64,000 nt of DNA. Source: Nocardioides sp. JQ2195 (GTDB lineage Bacteria; Actinomycetota; Actinomycetes; Propionibacteriales; Nocardioidaceae). Where the stretch lies: positions 3,844,001 to 3,908,000 of the forward strand of contig NZ_CP050902.1 of the NCBI RefSeq assembly GCF_012272695.1, given 5' to 3'. How positions within the stretch are numbered: position 1 is the first letter of the stretch; every line of letters starts with the position of its first letter. Below the pieces are notes generated by a model. It ran no database searches and was not told where the DNA came from. It worked only from the letters and a program-made list of their open reading frames with translations. The position numbers and the translations under genes were made by a program. Positions 26,184 through 34,949 of this stretch are shown in pieces.

Positions 26184-26271
26184 CCTTGGCTCCTCTCGTC
26201 GCGTCACTCGGTGGGCCATGCCAGTACCCATCCCGTTCCGGCTCATGCGACGGCGGTCCGACCGAAGCACG

Positions 26272-26380
26272 ACGTCCTGTGACGCGGCCGCCAGAACGAC
26301 CGCCACGCAGGCCACGACGCACAACGTCCTGCGTCACGGCTGCCGGAGCAACCGCGACGCAGGACGTCGTCGAGGAGTGG
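26272..26380. repeat. Family D repeats between the helicase and csbD genes
   Basis: Two copies headed ACGTCCTG[T/C]G and a terminal CGACGCAGGACGTCGTC, followed by GAGGAGTGGA, which also follows the copy at 25918. It lies just beyond the helicase stop on the minus strand and fills most of the 205-nt gap. Confidence 0.65.
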
Positions 26381-26388
26381 AGCGAGGG

Positions 26389-27906
26389 TCAGCGACGACC
26401 GCTGCTGAACGAGGCGGCGCTGTGTGAACCGGCACCTTGGCCGCCACGGGAGCGGTTGGCGCCGCCACCCTGGCCACCGCGCGAGCGGTTCCCGCCACCG
26501 TTGCCGCCGCCGTTGCGCGAGCCACCGGAGCGCGAACCGGCCCTGTCGCCCTCAGCGCGCTGGCCCCCGCCACCGTTGCCGCCACCTGTCGGGTTGCCAC
26601 GACGTGACTGGCCGTTGGTCTGGCCGCTCTTGCGGGCGCGCTTGCGCTGGGCGTTGGCACCGGTGGACTTGCCGCCACCGCCGGTCTGCTTCGGAGCCTC
26701 GATGACCAGGCCACCGGGCGTGGAGCGCGTGCCGGGAGCGAGCTCGACGAGGATCGGGTGGGCCGAACCATTCAGGCGCGTGGTGGTCGGCTTGATGCCG
26801 GCCGCGCGGGTCAGCGCACGGACGTCGCGCACCTGCTCGTCGGTCATCAACGTGATCACTGTGCCCTCGGCACCAGCTCGCGCCGTGCGGCCCGAGCGGT
26901 GCAGGTAGGCCTTGTGCTCGGCCGGCGGGTCCGCGTGGACGACCAGCGCGACGTCGTCGACGTGGATGCCGCGAGCGGCGACGTCGGTGGCGACCAGCGT
27001 GGTGGCCTTGCCGGAGTGGAACGCGTCCATGTTGCGGGTGCGCGCGTTCTGCGACAGGTTGCCGTGCAGGTCGACGGTCGGGATGCCGTTCTTGTTCAGC
27101 TGGCGGGCCAACGCCTTGGCACCGTGCTTGGTGCGGGTGAAGATCACCGTGCGGCCGGGGGCACTGGCCAGGTCGGCCAGCACGGGCACCCGGTGCTCAC
27201 GGTTGAGGTGCAGCACGTGGTGGCTCATCTTGGCGACCGGCGACTGCGCCGAGTCGGCCTGGTGGGTCACCTGGTCGTGCAGGAACTGCTTGACCAGCGT
27301 GTCGATCGCGTTGTCGAGCGTGGCCGAGAAGAGCAGGCGCTGTCCGTCGGTGGGCGTCGCCTTCAGCAGGCGGCGTACGGCGGGCAGGAAGCCGAGGTCG
27401 GCCATGTGGTCGGCCTCGTCGAGCACGGTCACCTCGACGTCGCCCAGGGTGCAGTGGCCCTGCTGGATCAGGTCCTCGAGCCGGCCGGGGCAGGCCAGGA
27501 CGATGTCGACGCCGTTGCGCAGGCCCTGGACCTGCGGGTTCTGGCCGACGCCACCGAAGACGGTCTGCGTGGTCAGGCCGGCGGCCTTGGCCAGCGGCTT
27601 GATGACGTCGTGGATCTGGCCCACGAGCTCACGGGTGGGGGCCAGGATCAGCGCACGCGGCGCCTTGCTGCGCGGCTTGCGGCCGGTCAGCTCGAGGCGC
27701 GCGACCAGCGGCAGCGCGAACGCGAACGTCTTGCCGGAGCCGGTGCGGCCTCGGCCGAGCACGTCGCGGCCGGCCAACGAGTCGGGCAGGGTCGCTGCCT
27801 GGATCGGGGTGGGGGTGGTGATGCCGAGCTGGTCGAGCACGGCCACGAGGTTCTTGGGCGTGCCGAGGGCGCCGAAGGACGTGGGCGCAAGTGTGTCTGT
27901 GGACAA
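26389..27906 (-). CDS. DEAD/DEAH box RNA helicase with RGG-rich tail
   Basis: About 505 residues. Motifs in order: Q-motif region (PTPIQAATLPDSLAGRD), Walker A GRGRTGSGKT, PTRELV, DEAD (VLDEADHMADLG), SAT (LLFSATLD), and in the second RecA domain ATDVAARGIHV and HRSGRTARAG. The last 120 residues are rich in Gly, Arg, Asn and Ser with RGG-like repeats, a typical RNA-binding tail. The first conserved block starts soon after a TTG at 27906, which I take as start with low certainty, since the frame is open further upstream without a clear ribosome site. A 270-nt leader follows the preceding gene. Likely roles are cold adaptation, ribosome assembly or mRNA turnover. Confidence 0.88.
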   Translation of the reverse strand: MSTDTLAPTSFGALGTPKNLVAVLDQLGITTPTPIQAATLPDSLAGRDVLGRGRTGSGKTFAFALPLVARLELTGRKPRSKAPRALILAPTRELVGQIHDVIKPLAKAAGLTTQTVFGGVGQNPQVQGLRNGVDIVLACPGRLEDLIQQGHCTLGDVEVTVLDEADHMADLGFLPAVRRLLKATPTDGQRLLFSATLDNAIDTLVKQFLHDQVTHQADSAQSPVAKMSHHVLHLNREHRVPVLADLASAPGRTVIFTRTKHGAKALARQLNKNGIPTVDLHGNLSQNARTRNMDAFHSGKATTLVATDVAARGIHVDDVALVVHADPPAEHKAYLHRSGRTARAGAEGTVITLMTDEQVRDVRALTRAAGIKPTTTRLNGSAHPILVELAPGTRSTPGGLVIEAPKQTGGGGKSTGANAQRKRARKSGQTNGQSRRGNPTGGGNGGGGQRAEGDRAGSRSGGSRNGGGNGGGNRSRGGQGGGANRSRGGQGAGSHSAASFSSGRR

Positions 27907-28064
27907 GAGAGAAGTCGCAATCCGTTGGTGTGTCTCACCAAGCCGTCCCGTCGGTCGACGGGGAAGGAAACCATGCGATCGCGGACCCGAAGAACGGGAT
28001 CTGCGAAGGCGGCGCATCGGCAACTGCGCGAGTTGCGCGCCGGCGACCCGAGGCAAGACTGAAC

Positions 28065-28099
28065 GGGTTGCTGACTACAACTGTAGGGCACAGCAACCC
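28065..28099. promoter_or_regulatory. nested inverted repeat upstream of the helicase gene
   Basis: GGGTTGCTG (28065-28073) and CAGCAACCC (28091-28099) are exact 9-nt arms; inside them CTACA (28075-28079) and TGTAG (28082-28086) form a second pair. It lies about 160-190 nt before the helicase start, either in its leader or as a regulator site. Confidence 0.5.
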
Positions 28100-28114
28100 C
28101 ATTCGTTGCATTCA

Positions 28115-28126
28115 GTGACCAGTCAC
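28115..28126. promoter_or_regulatory. small palindrome downstream of the monooxygenase gene
   Basis: GTGAC-CA-GTCAC in the gap between the helicase and monooxygenase genes. It could be part of the helicase promoter region; nothing more can be said. Confidence 0.3.
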
Positions 28127-28175
28127 ACGTTCGCCCCCACGCCCCGGAAGGCCGGGCCCGGGCCGCGACCAGGGC

Positions 28176-29606
28176 TCAGCTGAACTCGAGCACGCCGTCG
28201 TCGATCCTGCTGTTGCGGATGGCTCGTACGTCGTGGAACCAGCTCTGCTTCAGCTTCCACGGCTCGACGTCGCCCTGCTTCGGCAGATCGTCGAGCGAGC
28301 GGAGCACGTAGCCGGCCTCGAAGTCCATGAACGGTTCCTCGGCGACACCCTCCTGGCGCACCGGCACGACGGTGCGCGCCCCGACCTCGTCCATGTGCTC
28401 GAGCACCCGGCACACGAACTCCGCCACCAGGTCGGCCTTCAGCGTCCACGACGCGTTGGTGTAGCCGATCGTGTAGGCGAAGTTGGGCAGGTCGCTGAGC
28501 ATCAGCCCGCGGTAGGCCATCGTGTTGGGCGCGTCGAGCTTCTCACCGTCGATGGTCACCTCGATGCCCCCGAAGAGCTGCAGGTTGAGCCCCGTCGCGG
28601 TGATGATGATGTCGGCCTCGAGCTCGTCACCCGACGCCAGCCTGATGCCGGTCTCGGTGAACGTCTCGATGGTGTCGGTGACCACGTCGGCCTTGCCGGA
28701 GCGGATCGCCTTGAAGAGGTCACCGTTGGGCACCAGGCAGAGGCGCTGGTCCCAGGGGCCGTACTTCGGCTTGAAGTGCACGTCGACCGGATAGTCCTCG
28801 GGCAGCTGCTTCATCGTCATCCTGCGGATCGCCTTGCGCACCAGCTTCGGCTGCTTCTGGCTCACGTTGTAGAGCGCGCTGGCCTGGGCGATGTTCTTGA
28901 ACCGGGTCACGTTGTAGGCCACCTGGCGCGGCAGCACCTTGCGCACCCCGAGCGCGATCGGGTCCTTGGCCGGCAGCGACAGGATGTAGGTCGGCGAGCG
29001 CTGCAGCATCGTGACCTTGGCGGCTTCGTCAGCCATGGCCGGCACCAGGGTCACCGCCGTCGCACCCGAGCCGATCACGACCACCTTCTTGCCGGCATAC
29101 TCGAGATCTTCGGGCCAGTGCTGCGGGTGCACGATCTCGCCACGGAACCGCTCGCGGCCCTCGAAGTGGGGTGTGAAGCCCTGGTCGTAGTTGTAGTAGC
29201 CGGTGCACGACCACAGGAACGAGCACGTCCAGACCTCGCCGCTCTCGGCGGTGACCGTCCACGTGGCGGTCTCGGAGTCCCAGTCGACGGCAGAGATGTG
29301 CTGGTCATGACGGATGTGCTCGTCGACGCCGTGCTCGACCGCGGTCTCGCGCACGTAGTCGAGGATCGAGGCACCGTCGGCCAGTGCCTTGTCGCCCAGC
29401 CACGGCTTGAACCGGTAGCCGAGCGTGTACATGTCGGAGTCGGAGCGCACGCCCGGGTAGCGGAAGAGGTCCCAGGTGCCACCGCTGGCCGAACGCCCCT
29501 CGAGCACGAGGTAGCTCTTGCCGGGCTGCCGCGAGGCGAGCGTTGCCGCGGCACCGATCCCCGAGAGGCCGGCTCCGATGATCAGTACGTCGACATGTTC
29601 CGTCAC
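28176..29606 (-). CDS. flavin-containing Baeyer-Villiger-type monooxygenase (EthA-like)
   Basis: A 476-residue FAD/NADPH monooxygenase. The first Rossmann motif GAGLSG is at 11-16, the Baeyer-Villiger fingerprint FxGxxxHxxxW is intact as FRGEIVHPQHW (154-164), and the second dinucleotide motif GSGATA is at 179-184. Length and the SGGTWDLFRYPGVRSDSDMYTLGY block match the EthA/MoxY group that oxidises ketones, and in Mycobacterium activates ethionamide. GTG start at 29606. It lies 65 nt downstream of the desaturase gene, with an AT-rich dyad between. Natural substrate unknown; a long-chain ketone would fit the lipid context. Confidence 0.9.
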   Translation of the reverse strand: MTEHVDVLIIGAGLSGIGAAATLASRQPGKSYLVLEGRSASGGTWDLFRYPGVRSDSDMYTLGYRFKPWLGDKALADGASILDYVRETAVEHGVDEHIRHDQHISAVDWDSETATWTVTAESGEVWTCSFLWSCTGYYNYDQGFTPHFEGRERFRGEIVHPQHWPEDLEYAGKKVVVIGSGATAVTLVPAMADEAAKVTMLQRSPTYILSLPAKDPIALGVRKVLPRQVAYNVTRFKNIAQASALYNVSQKQPKLVRKAIRRMTMKQLPEDYPVDVHFKPKYGPWDQRLCLVPNGDLFKAIRSGKADVVTDTIETFTETGIRLASGDELEADIIITATGLNLQLFGGIEVTIDGEKLDAPNTMAYRGLMLSDLPNFAYTIGYTNASWTLKADLVAEFVCRVLEHMDEVGARTVVPVRQEGVAEEPFMDFEAGYVLRSLDDLPKQGDVEPWKLKQSWFHDVRAIRNSRIDDGVLEFS

Positions 29607-29620
29607 ATGGTCGAGGTTAC

Positions 29621-29633
29621 TGAATATTGTTCA
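29621..29633. promoter_or_regulatory. AT-rich dyad before the monooxygenase start
   Basis: TGAA-TATTG-TTCA, 15 nt before the GTG, in the only markedly AT-rich patch of this region; TTGAAC on the minus strand could be a -35. Candidate promoter or operator. Confidence 0.4.
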
Positions 29634-29671
29634 ATTGCGGTAGGCCCGACCGACCCGACCACCTGAGGTCG

Positions 29672-30913
29672 TCAGGCGGCGACGGTCTCGCGCTTCTGGT
29701 TCTCAGCGCGGCGCTGCATCGCGTCGTACGCCCGACGGACCTTGGGGCCACCGGTCGAGAGCTTGTAGAGGAGCGCGACCTGCTTGGGGGCGTTCTTCAC
29801 GTTGGTCTCGGCCAGCCAGCCGTTCGGCAGCGAGAGGCGCACGATCTTGTGCCAGGCGCTGGCGACCTGTTTCGGAAGCGAGGCCGAGTGGTAGTTCAGG
29901 TCGTACTTCTCGAAGAGCGCCTGCACCTTCGGTGCCACCTCGGCGTACCGGTTGGAGGGCAGGTCCGGGAAGAGGTGGTGCTCGATCTGGAAGCTCAGGT
30001 TGCCGGTCATCAGGTGCATCGCCCTGGAGCCGGAGATGTTGGCCGAGCCGAGCATCTGGCGCACGTACCACTCACCGCGGGTCTCATTGGCGGGGATCGC
30101 CTTCTTCTCGAACGTCTCGACGCCCTCGGGGAAGTGACCGCACATGATCACCGAGTGGGTCCACAGGTTGCGGACCAGGTTGGCGGTGAAGTTGGCGGCC
30201 AGGGTCGGCAGGAACGAGCCGGTCGGGATCGACAGCGCAGGGTGGACGACGTAGTCCTTGGTGGCCTGCTTGCGGATCTTGTTCAGCGTGTTCTTCGCGT
30301 TGCGCTTGAACGCGTCGCTCCGCTTCTGCTTCGGGATCCGCAGGTTCTTGCCCAGCTCGAGGTCGTAGGCCGCGATGCCGTACTCGAAGAAGCAGGCGTT
30401 GACGAAGTTCCACAGCGGCTGGCCGAGCAGGAACGGCGACCAGCGCTGGTCCTCGTCGACGCGCATGATGCCGTAGCCGAGGTCGTTGTCCTTGCCGACG
30501 ATGTTCGTGTAGGTGTGGTGCACCTGGTTGTGCGAGTGCTTCCAGCCCTCGGCGGTCGAGGCGTTGTCCCACTCCCACGTGGTGGAGTGGATCTTCGGGT
30601 CACGCATCCAGTCCCACTGGCCGTGCATGACGTTGTGCCCGATCTCCATGTTCTCGAGGATCTTGGCGACGCTCAGGCCGAGGGTCCCGGCCACCCAGGC
30701 TGGCGGGAAGACACTGGCCAGCAGCACCGCACGCGAGCCGAGCTCGAGCTTGCGCTGCACGTCGACGACCTTGCGGATGTACGCCGCATCGCTGGCACCG
30801 CGCGAGTCGATGACGTCCTGGCGGATGGCGTCGAGCTCGATTCCGATCTGCTCGATGTCCTCCGGCGTCAGGTGGGCGGTGGGGTTCTCGGGCTTGCGGG
30901 TGATGGTGGTCAT
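29672..30913 (-). CDS. membrane fatty acid desaturase (acyl-CoA/acyl-lipid type)
   Basis: A 413-residue di-iron desaturase. The three His boxes are intact: GHNVMH (His93, His97), HSHNQVHH (126-133) and QIEHH (309-313). Hydrophobic stretches between them make the expected four-helix membrane core. It resembles DesA3-type actinobacterial desaturases, which take electrons from a dedicated ferredoxin-reductase fusion; such a protein is encoded immediately upstream at 31038-32357. The start at 30913 follows AAAGG. The 124 nt between the two genes is filled with repeat sequence. Confidence 0.92.
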   Translation of the reverse strand: MTTITRKPENPTAHLTPEDIEQIGIELDAIRQDVIDSRGASDAAYIRKVVDVQRKLELGSRAVLLASVFPPAWVAGTLGLSVAKILENMEIGHNVMHGQWDWMRDPKIHSTTWEWDNASTAEGWKHSHNQVHHTYTNIVGKDNDLGYGIMRVDEDQRWSPFLLGQPLWNFVNACFFEYGIAAYDLELGKNLRIPKQKRSDAFKRNAKNTLNKIRKQATKDYVVHPALSIPTGSFLPTLAANFTANLVRNLWTHSVIMCGHFPEGVETFEKKAIPANETRGEWYVRQMLGSANISGSRAMHLMTGNLSFQIEHHLFPDLPSNRYAEVAPKVQALFEKYDLNYHSASLPKQVASAWHKIVRLSLPNGWLAETNVKNAPKQVALLYKLSTGGPKVRRAYDAMQRRAENQKRETVAA

Positions 30914-30924
30914 CAGATGCCTTT

Positions 30925-31035
30925 CGGTGATCGAGTGCCGACGAGGAACGAGTCGGTGTGTCGAGGTTCGGTGATCGAGTGGGTGTCGGTGGTCGAGTGC
31001 CGGCGAGGGATGAGCCGGCGCATCGAGACCATCGA
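30925..31035. repeat. Family A-related repeats between reductase and desaturase genes
   Basis: Three degenerate copies of GGTGATCGAGTG/GGTGGTCGAGTGCCG, with GACGAGGAACGAGTCG and GGCGAGGGATGAGCC cores, ending CGCATCGAGACC. They replace nearly the whole intergenic gap of a two-gene module and stop 3 nt before the reductase stop codon. Confidence 0.75.
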
Positions 31036-31037
31036 CA

Positions 31038-32357
31038 TCAGTGGTCGATGTGGCACGGCCCGGCGGGCGCGCTGATGCAGGTCTGGATCGACACCCCACC
31101 GGCGTTGGTCTCACCGGGGGTGGCCGTGGTGATCTCGCCGTTGCGCAGGTCGCGCACGGCGCCTTCGCGCATCGGCAGCACGCAGCCCATGCAGATGCCC
31201 ATCCGGCAGCCGCTCGGCATCAGGACACCGGCCTCCTCGGCCGCGTCGAGGATCGTCGTCGAGCCGTCGAGCTCCACGCTCACGCCCGACTTCTCGAGGG
31301 TGACCGTGCCGCCCTCACCGGCCGCGACGGTGACCGGTCGGAACTGCTCGGTGAACAGCTCCAGGCCCCGCTCCTCGTGGTGCTTGCCGAGTGCGTCGAG
31401 CAGGCCTCCCGGCCCACAGGCGTACGTCGTCCGCTCCACGAGGTCGGGAACCAGGCCGGCCAGGTCCGAGACGTCGAGCACACCGTGCTCGTCGTCGTAG
31501 CGGGCGACCAGGTTGATCGCACCGGCCTCGTCGAGCTCGCGCAGGTTGCGGATGAAGATCGAGTCGGGCTCACTGGGCGCCACGTGCACGACCGTGATGT
31601 CCGTGCCCTCCGTCGGTGGTTGAGGAGCCGCAGAACCACGCGTCCCCTCCGTCGGTGGTTGAGGAGCCGAGGAACCACGCGTCTCGTCCGTCAGTGGTTG
31701 AGGAGCCGAGGAACCACGCGTCTCGTCCGTCGGTGGTTGAGGAGCCGCAGAACCACGCGTCCCCCCCGTCGGTGGTTGAGGAGCCGAGGAACGAGGCGTC
31801 TCGAAACCACGCATCAGCACGCCCTCGTCGGTGACCGGGAAGAGGTTGCGCAGCATGCCGATCACCGGCGTGACGCCGGAGCCGGCGGTGACGAAGAGGA
31901 GCTTGCGCGAGGACAGGTCGTCGGGGAGGACGAAGTCACCGGTGGCCTGCTCGAGGTGCACCAGGGTGCCGGGCACCGCGTGGTGCACGAGGTGGTTGCT
32001 GACCTTGCCGTCCGGCACCGCCTTGACGGTGATCGAGATGTGGCCGTCGGCCCGCGGGCCGTGGGTCAACGAGTAGGCACGCCACTGGCGCACACCGTCG
32101 ACGTCGATGCCGACGCGGATGTACTGCCCGGGCACGTGACCGGCCCAGTCCGCACCGGGACGGATCACGATCGTGGCGGCGTCGGCGGTCTCGGCGTGGA
32201 CGGAGACGATGCGACCCCGGAGGTCCGCCCCACTGCGCAAGGGGGCGAACAGGTCCAGGTAGTCGGCCGGCAGCAGCGGCGTGGTGGCGGCTTCGACTGC
32301 ACGCACCAAGCGGTCTCGGAGTCGTCCACCGCTGTGGGGTACCTCTAGAAGTGCCAT
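31038..32357 (-). CDS. ferredoxin reductase with C-terminal 2Fe-2S domain, desaturase partner
   Basis: A 439-residue electron-transfer protein. The FAD domain has WRAYSLTHG (flavin-binding RxYS), the NAD(P)H domain starts LLFVTAGSGVTPVIGML and has YACGPGGLLDAL, and the plant-type ferredoxin carries Cys384, Cys389, Cys392 and Cys427. It probably feeds the desaturase encoded next. Residues about 182-250 are an insertion of five tandem 13-residue units (T[P/R][R/G]S[S/A]APQP[P/L]T plus two) in the NAD(P)H domain, between the first glycine-rich motif and DITVVHVAPSE. The insert is the translation of 39-nt repeats. ATG at 32357; the longer frame is not supported. It is divergent from the PucR gene. 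Confidence 0.92.
   Translation of the reverse strand: MALLEVPHSGGRLRDRLVRAVEAATTPLLPADYLDLFAPLRSGADLRGRIVSVHAETADAATIVIRPGADWAGHVPGQYIRVGIDVDGVRQWRAYSLTHGPRADGHISITVKAVPDGKVSNHLVHHAVPGTLVHLEQATGDFVLPDDLSSRKLLFVTAGSGVTPVIGMLRNLFPVTDEGVLMRGFETPRSSAPQPPTGGTRGSAAPQPPTDETRGSSAPQPLTDETRGSSAPQPPTEGTRGSAAPQPPTEGTDITVVHVAPSEPDSIFIRNLRELDEAGAINLVARYDDEHGVLDVSDLAGLVPDLVERTTYACGPGGLLDALGKHHEERGLELFTEQFRPVTVAAGEGGTVTLEKSGVSVELDGSTTILDAAEEAGVLMPSGCRMGICMGCVLPMREGAVRDLRNGEITTATPGETNAGGVSIQTCISAPAGPCHIDH
31611..31812. repeat. five tandem 39-nt Family A units inside the ferredoxin reductase gene
   Basis: Units start at 31611, 31650, 31689, 31728 and 31767, exactly 39 nt apart, each beginning CGTC[G/A]GTGGTTGAGGAGCC. 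The last runs into the canonical CGTCTCGAAACCAC end. As 39 is divisible by three, the coding frame is kept whatever the copy number. Confidence 0.93.
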
Positions 32358-32426
32358 GACTCCATGATGAACGCTCCAGGCGATCAACTCATGACCCTGC
32401 CTGCGTGAATATGGAGTAGTCTTTTG

Positions 32427-32441
32427 TTCACCAAGAGTGAA
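32427..32441. promoter_or_regulatory. dyad in the reductase/PucR divergent promoter
   Basis: TTCAC-CAAGA-GTGAA ends 10 nt before the PucR ATG. A second, wider pair in the same 94-nt gap is ACTCCAT (32359-32365) with ATGGAGT (32411-32417). Likely binding sites for the PucR-type regulator; the second arm lies beside TAGTCTTTT, an AT-rich patch. Confidence 0.45.
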
Positions 32442-32451
32442 AGAAGCGGTC

Positions 32452-33642
32452 ATGAGCGAACCTCGCGGAATCCGGCTCGATGCGCTGACCCTGCCCGGTC
32501 CGGTGATCGCGGCGATGCGCCGGGAACTGCCGGGTTGCGCCGAGCGGGTGGTCACGTCGGTGATCCGCGAGGTGCCGAGCTATTCCGAGCCGTTCCGTGG
32601 CCGGATGGGCCGCAACATCGAGAGCGCGGTGGCGATGGCCCTCGGCGGCTTCCTCGACATGACCGCAGCCGCCGAGAGTGACAGCCCGAGCGGTCGGGTG
32701 CAGGCGGTCTTCGAGGCGGCGTACTCCCTGGGCCGCGGCGAGGCGCGCAGCGGGCGCAGCATGGACGCGTTGGCGGCGGCGTACCGCGTGGGAGCCCGCA
32801 CGGCGTGGCACGACCTGAGCAGCAGCGCGGTCGAGGCCGGGCTGCCTGCCGCCGAGCTGGCCCGCTTCGCGGAGCTGGTCTTCGACTACATCGACGAGCT
32901 GTCGGCGGTCAGCGTCTCCGGGCACGCCGACGAGCTGGCCACGTCGGGGCGGGTGCGCGAGCGACACCTGGAGCGCCTGGCCGCCGCCATCCTGCGCGGC
33001 CTGGGCACCGAGCACCTGCTGGAGCTGGCCGACCGGGCGAGCTGGACACCGCCGACCACGCTGACCGCGGTGATCGCTCCGGAGTCCGTGCTCGGCAGCC
33101 TGCGACAGATCGTGGACGCCACGTCGATCAGTGCCGGCAGCGACGTGGCCGGGCTCGAGGGCCATGACGCGATGGCGGTCCTGCTCGTCGCGGACCTCGA
33201 CCGCGGTGGCCGCGGACAGGTGGCCCAGCGCCTCCGGGACCGGAGCGCCTCGATCGGCCCGACCCGGCCCTGGGACGCCGCCCGCTCGTCCTACGAACGA
33301 GCCCTGCGTGCGCTCGACCTCGCGCTCGTCGACGGCGACGCCTCGGTCGACACCGACGACCACCTCGTGCCGCTGGTGCTCAGCGCGGACACGACCGCGC
33401 GCGAGGAGCTCCGCGCCAGGGTGATGGCGCCGATGGAGGGGTTGCGCCCCTCCACCGTCGAGAAGCTCACCGAGACGTTGCTGGCCTGGCTGCTGCACCA
33501 GGGCCGTCGCGACGACATCGCCGCGGCGCTCTTCGTGCACCCGCAGACCGTGCGCTACCGGGTCGGCCGGCTGCGCGAGCTCTACGGCGACCGCCTGGCC
33601 GATCCCGAGTTCGTCCGCGAGGCGACGGTCGCCCTCGCATGA
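32452..33642 (+). CDS. PucR/CdaR-type helix-turn-helix regulator
   Basis: A 396-residue regulator. The N-terminal half is the helical RsbRD/'N-terminal DUF' type sensor found in many actinobacterial PucR proteins; the middle is a GGDEF-like degenerate domain; the C-terminal helix-turn-helix reads LLAWLLHQGRRDDIAAALFVHPQTVRYRVGRLRELYG. The ATG at 32452 is chosen; a GTG at 32437 is in frame. It is divergent from the ferredoxin reductase/desaturase pair, so desaturation of membrane lipids is the probable target, as for related regulators next to desaturases. Confidence 0.87.
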   Translation: MSEPRGIRLDALTLPGPVIAAMRRELPGCAERVVTSVIREVPSYSEPFRGRMGRNIESAVAMALGGFLDMTAAAESDSPSGRVQAVFEAAYSLGRGEARSGRSMDALAAAYRVGARTAWHDLSSSAVEAGLPAAELARFAELVFDYIDELSAVSVSGHADELATSGRVRERHLERLAAAILRGLGTEHLLELADRASWTPPTTLTAVIAPESVLGSLRQIVDATSISAGSDVAGLEGHDAMAVLLVADLDRGGRGQVAQRLRDRSASIGPTRPWDAARSSYERALRALDLALVDGDASVDTDDHLVPLVLSADTTAREELRARVMAPMEGLRPSTVEKLTETLLAWLLHQGRRDDIAAALFVHPQTVRYRVGRLRELYGDRLADPEFVREATVALA

Positions 33643-33678
33643 GGCGCGCGGCGCACCGTCCGCCCGCAATGCGCTGAC

Positions 33679-33694
33679 CGTGATGCCGATCACG
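33679..33694. promoter_or_regulatory. small dyad upstream of the secreted SGNH hydrolase
   Basis: CGTGAT-GCCG-ATCACG lies about 60 nt before the start, followed by GTGTTAGCGTG that may hold a -10. Function not known. Confidence 0.35.
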
Positions 33695-33755
33695 TGTTAG
33701 CGTGCGCGGATCGCGGGCGCCGGGAGGGTCGCCCGCACTCCTGAGGGGATGCTCC

Positions 33756-34940
33756 ATGCCGTCTGCGCCCATGCTTCGCCGCGCCCTGACCGGCTCACTG
33801 CTGACCGTGCTGGCCGGCCCGTTGCTGGCCACCATGCCGTCGGCCGTGGCCGACGAGACACCAGCGCCCGCCGGCGAGTACGTCGCCCTCGGCGACTCGT
33901 TCGCGGCCGGCCCGCAGATCCTCCCCATGCAGACGACGGGGCCCGTCACCTGCGCCCGCAGCACGAAGAACTTCGCGTCCGTCCTGTCGACCGGCCTCGA
34001 CGCAGCGACCTTCGTCGACGCCACCTGCAGCGGTGCCAAGCTGACCGACCTGTGGCAGCCGCAGGGCGAGGCACCGCCCCAGCTCGAGGCGATCACGCCC
34101 GACACGACGCTGATCACCTTCGGCACCCTGGGCGGCAACGACGTCGGGCTGGTCGGCCTGGCCACGCAGTGCGTCCTCGGCGACTGCGCCGGCACGCCCG
34201 ACGACGCCAACCACCAGAAGGTCGAGGCCACCCGGGCCGTCATGTCCCAAGGTGTCGAGGACGCCAAGGCGGCCGCACCGGGTGCGACCATCGTGATGGT
34301 GGGCTACGGCACCTACCTGCCGCCCGGCGGCTGTCCGGGGACCCTGCCGTTGACGGCCGAGGAGGCCGACTACCTGCAGGGCCTGATCGACCACCTCTCC
34401 GACGTGATCGGCGAGGTCGCCGCCGCCGAGGGAGTCCTGTTCGCCGACCAGCGCGAGATTCCGGGGCGTCTCGACCACACCGTGTGCGCCCCGTTCGACG
34501 AGCAGTGGATCCGCGGCATCAACACCGGCGACGGCACCGACGGGGCGATGCTGCACCCCTCCGCTGCCGGCATGCGCGCCACCGCCGAGCTGATCGCCGG
34601 CGTGACGGGGATCGCGCTGCCACCGGAGGCACCCACGACCGACGAGCTGCTGGATCGGGCCAGGTCCGCGATGAACACCGTCGGCTTCAGGGCCACCTGC
34701 AAGGCGGGCGAGGCCACCCTCCGGGTCCGTCGCGGGCAGCACCTGGTCAACCGCGTGGTGTTCAAGGTCGGACGCCACGCGATGAAGGCGGACAAGCAGG
34801 CGCCGTACCGCGTCACGCGCAGGGCCGGGGCACTCGCCAGGTTCGACGGCCGGCCCAAGGCGGTCGTCCGCGTGAAGGTCGGCTCCGTGGAGCTGACCCG
34901 GACCTTCCGGACGAGTCGACCGGGCTGCCTGCGCGGCTAG
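33756..34940 (+). CDS. secreted SGNH/GDSL hydrolase
   Basis: A 394-residue esterase/lipase-like protein with a Sec signal (residues 1 to about 32, LLTVLAGPLLATMPSAVA). Block I is ALGDSFAAG with Ser48, block III LGGND at 125-129, and block V ends in Asp262 and His267 (DGAMLHP). Paired Cys residues suggest disulfides outside the cell. The last 90 residues (from about 305) form an extra basic domain with a Cys pair. ATG at 33756 follows GAGGGG. Substrate unknown. Two related SGNH sequences occur later at 59224 (remnant) and 61072. Confidence 0.88.
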   Translation: MPSAPMLRRALTGSLLTVLAGPLLATMPSAVADETPAPAGEYVALGDSFAAGPQILPMQTTGPVTCARSTKNFASVLSTGLDAATFVDATCSGAKLTDLWQPQGEAPPQLEAITPDTTLITFGTLGGNDVGLVGLATQCVLGDCAGTPDDANHQKVEATRAVMSQGVEDAKAAAPGATIVMVGYGTYLPPGGCPGTLPLTAEEADYLQGLIDHLSDVIGEVAAAEGVLFADQREIPGRLDHTVCAPFDEQWIRGINTGDGTDGAMLHPSAAGMRATAELIAGVTGIALPPEAPTTDELLDRARSAMNTVGFRATCKAGEATLRVRRGQHLVNRVVFKVGRHAMKADKQAPYRVTRRAGALARFDGRPKAVVRVKVGSVELTRTFRTSRPGCLRG

Positions 34941-34949
34941 TCTCGATCC

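Noticed and set aside
28065..28126. Known riboswitch or T-box
   Set aside because: The nested dyad does not match any conserved riboswitch core I recognise, and the downstream helicase is not a usual riboswitch target.
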